Shown here: positions 58,869 to 64,000 of the stretch, piece after piece
Numbering within the stretch: position 1 is the first letter of the stretch
Layout of the letters: each line of letters starts with the position of its first letter
Assembly: GCF_014323705.1 (NCBI RefSeq)
Contig: NZ_JABVEC010000014.1
Span: forward strand, 146,868-210,867
Source: Actinomadura alba
GTDB lineage: Bacteria > Actinomycetota > Actinomycetes > Streptosporangiales > Streptosporangiaceae
Direction: 5' to 3'
DNA: 64,000 bases
Position numbers and translations under genes: made by a program
The notes under the pieces: generated by a model
What the model saw: the letters and a program-made list of their open reading frames with translations, nothing else
Told to the model about the DNA's origin: nothing
Databases searched by the model: none

Positions 58869-60465
58869 CACGTGCCACCTTCCGGCTGAGGACGGCCCGC
58901 AGGTCCCGCCCGTCGATCACGAGGGCGATCGCGGCGAAGACCGCCGCCGCGGCCGCCGCGGCAAGTGCGCCCACGCCCATGTTCGTCACCAGACCTCCCG
59001 GGCCGATGCCCCAGGCCACACCGTAGCCCGCCAGGCCACCCGCCGTACCCCCGACGACACCCGCGGTCATCGCCCGGCCGAGCCCGGCGACCGCCGTACG
59101 GCCGCGGGCGCGGATCAGCGCGGCCACCAGGGCCGCGCCGGCCACCGTCATGCCGATCGTGTTGCCGAGACCGAGCGCGGGCACGACCCAGTTCCTCGGG
59201 ACGGTCAGCGCCAGCGCGAGATCCGCGGCGATCACCACTAGCCAGCCCGCCACGGTGGCCCCCGCGGACGCACGGCCCCGGTGGCACGCGAAGAGCACCC
59301 GGCCGAGATGGGCGACCAGGCCATAGCCGAGCAGGCCCGGCGCGAAGGCGAGGATCGCGTGGGCCAGCGCGCCGGGGAAGGTGCCCGGTGCCCGGTCGAA
59401 CAGGTGGGCGACGGGCAGCGCAACGGCGGCCAGTGCCGCCGCGCCGGCGCTGGAGACCAGCACGACGGCGCGCGTCGTCGAGGCCGTGACGCGGTCGAAC
59501 TCCGCCCTGCCGGCCCGCGCCGACAGCACGGGGAAGGCACTCGTGGCGATCGGCACCGCCAGGATGGCCCACGGCAGCAGGAACACCGCCCAGGCGTAGT
59601 TGTAGTGCGCGAGCGCTCCCGCCGTGTCGCGTCCACTCAGCACCATGACGGTGAGCGTGGCGAGCTGCTGCGCCACGACCGTCGCCAGCCCGGCCAGCGC
59701 CAGGCGGGAGATCCGCCTCGCCGTGCCGGGCGGGAAGGTGAGCGTCGGGCGGAGGCCCAGCCGGAGCGGCCGGACCGCGACCATGGCGGTGCCCACGAGC
59801 GCCACCACACCGAGCGTGGTGCCCACCGAGAGCGTGAGTTCGGCGCTGTGCGGCAGGGTCGCGAGGTCGTTCGGGCGGCCGGTGCCGACGAGCACGTACG
59901 CAAGGTAGGCGCCGATCACGACCAGGCTCGACACCAGCGGCGCCAGGGCCGGGCCGGTGAAGCGGCGATGGGCCTGCAGCACGCCGTAGAGCACGACCGC
60001 GAGCCCGTACAGCACGATCTGAGGGGCGAAGACCACCAGCATGCCAGAGGCCACACCCACCACGTCGCCGGGCGCGCACCGGCCCGCCTGGCCGTGCACG
60101 AGCAGATCCATCACCGGGCCCGCCGCCAGTGCGAGCACCACCGACAGCGGCAGCAGCGCGAGTACCACCCAGGTGAGCATCGCCGAGGCGATGCGGCGCA
60201 CCTCCTCGCGCTCGCCGCGCTCGACCGGGCCCGCCAGCACGGGAACGACCATGCTCGCCAGCGCGCCGCCCGCGACGATCTCGAAGACGACGTTCGGGAT
60301 CTGGTTGGCGAGGAAGTACGCCTGGCTCAGGCACGACGTCGTGACCGTCTGCGAGAACACGAACGTGCGGCCGAAACCGGCGACGCGCGCCAAGACGGTG
60401 AGGAGCGCGATGAGGACGGCCGCCCCCGCGAGGCCCCCGGTGAGGCGGGCCAGCCGTGATGTCAC
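58861..60465 (-). CDS. MurJ/MviN-like lipid II flippase
   Basis: Membrane protein of 534 residues with about 14 helices of the MOP superfamily. N-terminal residues RVAGFGRTFVFSQTVTTSCL and FLANQIPNVVFEIVAGGALAS are the MurJ signature with the conserved Arg and the Asn-Pro loop. GTG 60465 overlaps the stop of the preceding gene (GTGA). Actinobacteria carry several MurJ paralogues; this one is embedded in the steA/steB operon together with a MraY-like enzyme. That suggests that it flips a related lipid-linked precursor during division or septation. Confidence 0.9.
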
Positions 60466-61355
60466 TGTGCCGCGTCGGCCACCTGAACGGCGTCGGACCG
60501 ATCGTCGCGCTCCGGCGAGGGGGCCGGCTGCGCGGGCCGCCGGCCCAGCATGTCGAGCCGGTGCAGCACCGGGGTCCGTTGGATGACCTTGGTGAAGCTG
60601 ACGAACTCACTGGCGCCGTTCAATGCCACCAGCCCGGCCAGCACCGCCAGGCGGCCGCCGCGGCCCATCCTGGTCGCGCCGAGGCCCAGCAGCGCCCCGA
60701 GCGCGTTGGCGCCCGCGTCGCCGAGCATGGCCCGCTCACCGAGGTCCTCGGGCAGCAGCGCGGCCGCCGCGCCGAGCGGTGCGGCGACCACCGCGGCCGA
60801 GGATCCGGCCGCCAGCGGCGCACCCGCGAGCAGGCCCACTTTGATCGCCCGCCCCGGCCGCAGGTCGAACAGGTTCATCAGGTTGGCGGCGCCGGCGATG
60901 ATGGCGCCGTTCAACAGCACGTCGAAGGGGGTGTGCCGCGGCTCACGAGCCAGCGCGGCGGCGGCCAGTCCGGTGGCGCCGATGCCGACGATCTTGGCTC
61001 CGCCACTGGTCAGCTCACCACGCGCCAGCGCCCCGAGATGCCCCTTGAAGCCGCGCGAGGATGCCGAGCCGGCCAGGTCGTCGTAACCACCGAAGACACC
61101 CGAGCCCACGCCGGCCAGTATCGCCGCGGCCCGGGTCCGCGCGGGCAGGCCCGGGGTGAGCAGGCCGCCCGCGGCGGCGCCCGCGACGAAGGCCGGCCCC
61201 TCGAGCAGGGTCACCGGCTCACCGCGGTGGTTGGTGCGGCCCCATGCGTCGGCGCCGTCGCGGTCGCCCACCGCAGGCGGCCGCCGGGTGAGCGCGGTGT
61301 AGGCGGCACGCGCCGCGACGGCGCCCAGGGCACCACCGATGATCAGACGCTTCAT
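60462..61355 (-). CDS. MraY/WecA-like phospho-sugar transferase (reduced form)
   Basis: Membrane protein of 297 residues, ATG 61355 overlapping the SteB stop (ATGA). It keeps the polyprenyl-phosphate transferase motifs GYDDLAGS (the DD pair, residues ~90-97), NLMNLFDLRPGRAIK (NxxNxxD) and an equivalent of the final loop (GERAMLGDAGANALGALLG). Hydrophobic segments are fewer and more Ala-rich than in MraY, so catalysis is likely but not certain. In this operon it would start synthesis of a lipid-linked saccharide that MurJ and the glycosyltransferase then handle. Confidence 0.82.
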   Translation of the reverse strand: MKRLIIGGALGAVAARAAYTALTRRPPAVGDRDGADAWGRTNHRGEPVTLLEGPAFVAGAAAGGLLTPGLPARTRAAAILAGVGSGVFGGYDDLAGSASSRGFKGHLGALARGELTSGGAKIVGIGATGLAAAALAREPRHTPFDVLLNGAIIAGAANLMNLFDLRPGRAIKVGLLAGAPLAAGSSAAVVAAPLGAAAALLPEDLGERAMLGDAGANALGALLGLGATRMGRGGRLAVLAGLVALNGASEFVSFTKVIQRTPVLHRLDMLGRRPAQPAPSPERDDRSDAVQVADAAQ

Positions 61356-62308
61356 GTGCGCTTCTCCGTGGTCGGGACGGGCGTCGGGAGATAACCGTTG
61401 GCGCCCGACCCTATTCCGTAGTTGCCGGACTTGCCGGTTATCTCGGTCACCAGGGCGAGGACCGTGACGATCTGGCCCGAGGCGGTGTCGGCCGTGTTGA
61501 CGGTGGAGACGCGGGCACCGGTGTCGGACCCGCGCAGCACCGCGATGAGCCCGCCGTCCTCCGCGGCGGTCGACGGCCCGGCGAGCACCGTGCCACGACC
61601 CGCGTCGTCCAGCGCGGCGGTCAGCGAGACGAGGGCCCGGTTGCCGATCTCACCGCTCTTGCCCGTGTACAAGGTCGATGGTGCGATCACGACGGCGAGT
61701 GTCGCACGCGCGCCCGGCTTGCCGCTGGTGGTTACGTAACCCCGGTCCTTGAACCCGGCCAGGACCTCCCCGCCGGCCGCCTCCTCGCGCCCGGCGCGAG
61801 AGGCCTGATCGGTCACGAGGACGCTGGCGAGCACCGCCCCCGCCCGGTCGTAGGGCGTGCCCGTCTCGGAGAGCGTGACCCCGCCGGGCTTCACCGCCCT
61901 CGCCAGCTGATCGAGCACCTCGACCTGGTCCTCGGCGAAGTACTTGTTCTGGATGTTGACGCTGCCGGTGTAGGTGGCGCCCGCGTCGGTCACGGCCTTC
62001 GCCACCTGCTCCCGGATCTTGTCGTTGGAGCCCGGCGTCTCGACCAGCACGACCTGCTCGTCCTTGAGGCGGCCCGCGACGAGCTGGGGGCCGAGGACGC
62101 CGGCGAACTGCTCACCGCCCTTGATCCGGCTGTCCTGGTCGGTGAGCTGGTCGCGCAGGTCGTCGTTGCTCTGCTGAGCCCGGGTGACCTCGCTCCTGAG
62201 GACACCGGCGAACTTGTCCGGCAGGAAGCTCGCTCCGAGGACCAGCCCCACCGCGAGGGAGAGGAAGATCGCGACGATGGACACGAGGTGGTAGCGGAAA
62301 TCGATCAC
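61352..62308 (-). CDS. SteB/MctB-like envelope protein (annotated elsewhere as copper transporter)
   Basis: Protein of 318 residues. GTG 62308 overlaps the SteA stop (GTGA). One N-terminal membrane helix (YHLVSIVAIFLSLAVGLVLGASF) is followed by a coiled coil (TRAQQSNDDLRDQLTDQDSR) and an extracytoplasmic alpha/beta domain. Rv1698 (MctB) of M. tuberculosis and SteB of Corynebacterium glutamicum are the known relatives; the latter acts with SteA in cell separation. No Cys/His metal cluster is evident, so the envelope role is preferred over copper transport. Confidence 0.88.
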   Translation of the reverse strand: MIDFRYHLVSIVAIFLSLAVGLVLGASFLPDKFAGVLRSEVTRAQQSNDDLRDQLTDQDSRIKGGEQFAGVLGPQLVAGRLKDEQVVLVETPGSNDKIREQVAKAVTDAGATYTGSVNIQNKYFAEDQVEVLDQLARAVKPGGVTLSETGTPYDRAGAVLASVLVTDQASRAGREEAAGGEVLAGFKDRGYVTTSGKPGARATLAVVIAPSTLYTGKSGEIGNRALVSLTAALDDAGRGTVLAGPSTAAEDGGLIAVLRGSDTGARVSTVNTADTASGQIVTVLALVTEITGKSGNYGIGSGANGYLPTPVPTTEKRT

Positions 62309-63546
62309 GAGAAGAGTCCGGTCAGCCAGAAGAGGAAGGCGTGCCATCTGTCCGCCAGCGCCGGGGCGATGACGTCCCCCGCGGGCGATACGGACACGGC
62401 CACGACGATTGCGATGAGTGCGGAGAGCACAAGGAACAGCAGCGACCAGGTCGAGATCCGGCTGCGGTAGAGCCGGCTGACCCCCTTGGCGTCGACGAGT
62501 TTACTGCCCACGCGGAGCCGGGTGAGGAAGGTGCTCGCCATTCCGGCCCGGCCCTTGTCGAGGAACTCCACCATGTTGGCGTGCGTGCCGACCGCGACGA
62601 TGAGGGTCGCCCCCTTCTCGTCGGCGAGCAGCATCGCGATGTCCTCGCTGGTCGCGGTGGCGGGAAAGGTCACCGCTTCCAGGCCCAGGTCGTGCAGCCG
62701 TTTGAGCCCGGGCGCCTGGCCGTCGTGGTAGGCGTGCACGACGAGCTCGGCCCCGCAGGTGAGGGCGTCGTCGGAGACCGAGTCCATGTCTCCGACGATC
62801 ATGTCCGGCCGGTAGCCGGCCTCGATGAGGGCGTCCGCGCCGCCGTCCACGCCGATGAGCACCGGGCGGTACTCCCGCAGGTACGGCCGGAGGGCGGCGA
62901 TGTCCTCGCGGTAGTGATAACCGCGCACGACGATGAGGGCGTGCCGGTCCTCCATCTTGGTCTTGATGTCGGGCACGCCGACCCCGTCGATGAGCAGGTC
63001 GCCCTCGCGGTTGATGTACTCCATGGTGTTGACCACGAACGCCTTGAGCTGGACCGACAGGCCCGCCTTGGCGTCGGCGATCGCGGTCTCGAGCGTCTCG
63101 GGCGTGTGTTCGGTGCCCTTGGCGATCATCTCGTCGCCACGGAAGACGGTCTCGCCCTGGATCCCGACGAGATCACCCTCGGTGAGCCGCGCGAAGATCT
63201 CCGGCCCCACGTCATCGATCAGCGGGATGCCGGCCTCGACGAGGATCTGCGGCCCGAGGTTCGGATAGCGGCCGGAGATGCTCGGCGCCACATTGACGAC
63301 GGCGCCGACCTTGCAGGCGACCAGGGCCTCGGCGCTGACCCGGTCGAGGTCGACATGGTCGATGACGGCGACCTCACCTGGCCGGAGCCGCTTCGTGAGG
63401 GTCTTGGTCCTGCGGTCGAGCCGGACCGTCGCGTTGACGCCGGACCGGCCGTTCACCCGGCCGCGGCCGAGCGCCTGGAGAGCGCGCTGCGGGAGCCTCT
63501 GCGGCAGCCGCAGACGCCACTCGGACTTCGGGGACGGGTGATTCAT
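62305..63546 (-). CDS. steA: Cytokinetic ring protein SteA
   Basis: Protein of 413 residues. N-terminal domain has LRPGEVAVIDHVDLDRVSAE and AVVNVAPSISGRYPNLGP. The central part resembles thiamine pyrophosphokinase (VLIGVDGGADALIEAGYRPD, IVGDMDSVSDDAL). A single membrane helix is near the C-terminus (WSLLFLVLSALIAIVVAVSV). SteA localises at the septum in Corynebacterium and recruits peptidoglycan hydrolase activity through SteB. First gene of the five-gene operon. The start codon at 63546 is ATG. Confidence 0.93.
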   Translation of the reverse strand: MNHPSPKSEWRLRLPQRLPQRALQALGRGRVNGRSGVNATVRLDRRTKTLTKRLRPGEVAVIDHVDLDRVSAEALVACKVGAVVNVAPSISGRYPNLGPQILVEAGIPLIDDVGPEIFARLTEGDLVGIQGETVFRGDEMIAKGTEHTPETLETAIADAKAGLSVQLKAFVVNTMEYINREGDLLIDGVGVPDIKTKMEDRHALIVVRGYHYREDIAALRPYLREYRPVLIGVDGGADALIEAGYRPDMIVGDMDSVSDDALTCGAELVVHAYHDGQAPGLKRLHDLGLEAVTFPATATSEDIAMLLADEKGATLIVAVGTHANMVEFLDKGRAGMASTFLTRLRVGSKLVDAKGVSRLYRSRISTWSLLFLVLSALIAIVVAVSVSPAGDVIAPALADRWHAFLFWLTGLFS

Positions 63547-63674
63547 CGCCTGCCATCCTGCCAGAGCAGCAGGGATGACATGGCTACGACGATCGTTTCA
63601 GGCGTGTCAGTACGCACCCTCTTCGCCCCCGTACGCCCCCTTCGGCCAATGCACCCCACCAGCCACGGACCCCC

Positions 63675-63752
63675 GAGCGGGCCGATGGCGGCTGGACTGA
63701 GGAGCGCGCGGAGCGCGAGCGGGCCGATGGTGGCTGGACTGAGGAGCGCGCG
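63675..63752. repeat. Two copies of a 42-bp repeat
   Basis: GAGCGGGCCGATGGCGGCTG begins at 63675 and recurs with one change at 63717; the unit is 42 bp, the second copy truncated at about 63752. It lies directly before the 80-bp repeats. The space 63547-63674 shows no gene but must contain the steA promoter. Confidence 0.8.
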
Positions 63753-63759
63753 GCGAGGA

Positions 63760-63999
63760 ACGAGCGAGCACGCGACGAGGGAAGCCGCCATCTTCGAGGC
63801 CCGCGAGCCGCCGAGCGGAGCGAGGCAGGGCAACAGGGCACGAGCGAGCACGCGACGAGGGAAGCCGCCATCTCCAAGGCCCGCGAGCCGCCGAGCGGAG
63901 CGAGGCAGGGCAACAGGGCACGAGCGAGCACGCGACGAGGGAAGCCGCCATCTCCAAGGCCCGCGAGGCGCCGAGCGCAGCGAGGCAAAGAAACAGGGC
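63760..63999. repeat. Three tandem 80-bp repeats
   Basis: Units 63760-63839, 63840-63919 and 63920-63999 begin ACGAGCGAGCACGCGACGAG. Copies 1 and 2 differ at two bases. Copy 3 has several changes at its end (GAGGCGCCGAGCGCAGCGAG). The array may continue past the window. Open frames through it have no start sites or bias of real genes. GC-rich minisatellites of this CCGAGCGGAGCGAG type recur between genes in actinobacteria. Confidence 0.9.
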
Positions 64000-64000
64000 C

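Noticed and set aside
63760..63999. CRISPR array
   Set aside because: Unit is a head-to-tail 80-bp repeat without unique spacers.

Overview
The window is about 64 kb of GC-rich actinobacterial chromosome. Four things point to a filamentous actinomycete: near-universal G/C third codon positions, many GTG starts, 4-bp ATGA/GTGA gene overlaps, and repeated XRE-DUF5753/DUF397 regulator pairs. The SteA/SteB-MurJ envelope operon and a FadE34-type double acyl-CoA dehydrogenase agree with this. Placement near Streptosporangiales/Thermomonosporaceae is inference only.

Layout. 1-9.3 kb is largely core genome: uvrC (cut by the window edge), a MscS channel, a Rieske lipoprotein, uvrA with a LexA-like box, an MBL-fold hydrolase and an SPFH protein. 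8.4-12.1 kb is a compact phenolic-lipid locus: UbiA prenyltransferase, type III polyketide synthase, ICMT-like methyltransferase and FAD monooxygenase. This is the gene content of the agq/srs systems. 12.1-26.7 kb is mixed. It holds a rhodanese gene and a GlxA regulator that both lack their 5' ends, two XRE/DUF397 pairs, YceI/HxlR, two TetR genes with clear operators (one beside an MFS pump), DUF5701, a LigD-type polymerase with a HEAT-repeat partner, a frameshifted lipoprotein and an RsbW-like ATPase.

The most interesting locus is 27.1-31.2 kb. A 127-residue precursor carries seven back-to-back aromatic-X-Asn/Asp triplets. It is translationally coupled to a radical SAM/SPASM enzyme fused to a 2OG-Fe(II)-oxygenase-like domain, then to a JmjC/RoxA-like hydroxylase, then to a broken tetrapyrrole-methylase-like gene. 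I read this as a multi-cyclophane (triceptide-type) RiPP pathway with extra oxygenases.

31.3-35.4 kb holds a WXG-like/large-protein/lipoprotein group. 35.7-40.6 kb holds a third XRE/DUF397 pair and then a Crp/Fnr regulator, a divergent nucleotidyl-cyclase-like protein and a STAND-like NTPase. The last two share a Gly-rich motif at their junction, which suggests a signalling or conflict system. 40.8-47.1 kb is an eroded accessory region: FG-GAP protein, a fourth XRE/DUF397 pair with an internal deletion, an HNH nuclease, a helicase fragment, MazG-like, and a frameshifted nuclease-DUF2075 ATPase. 47.2-64 kb returns to mostly core functions: GNAT, XRE regulator, SPW protein/TetR, VWA-MoxR pair, acyl-CoA dehydrogenase, TerC under a yybP-ykoY-type riboswitch, and the operon steA-steB-MraY-like-murJ-glycosyltransferase. 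It ends in three 80-bp tandem repeats.

Recurrent regulation: a 25-bp sequence lies exactly 53 nt upstream of the start codons of three XRE genes. Several genes (23.3, 30.7, 44.0, 46.3 kb) look frameshifted, so either real decay or base-calling error must be considered. All family assignments come from reading the translations; no database search was possible.
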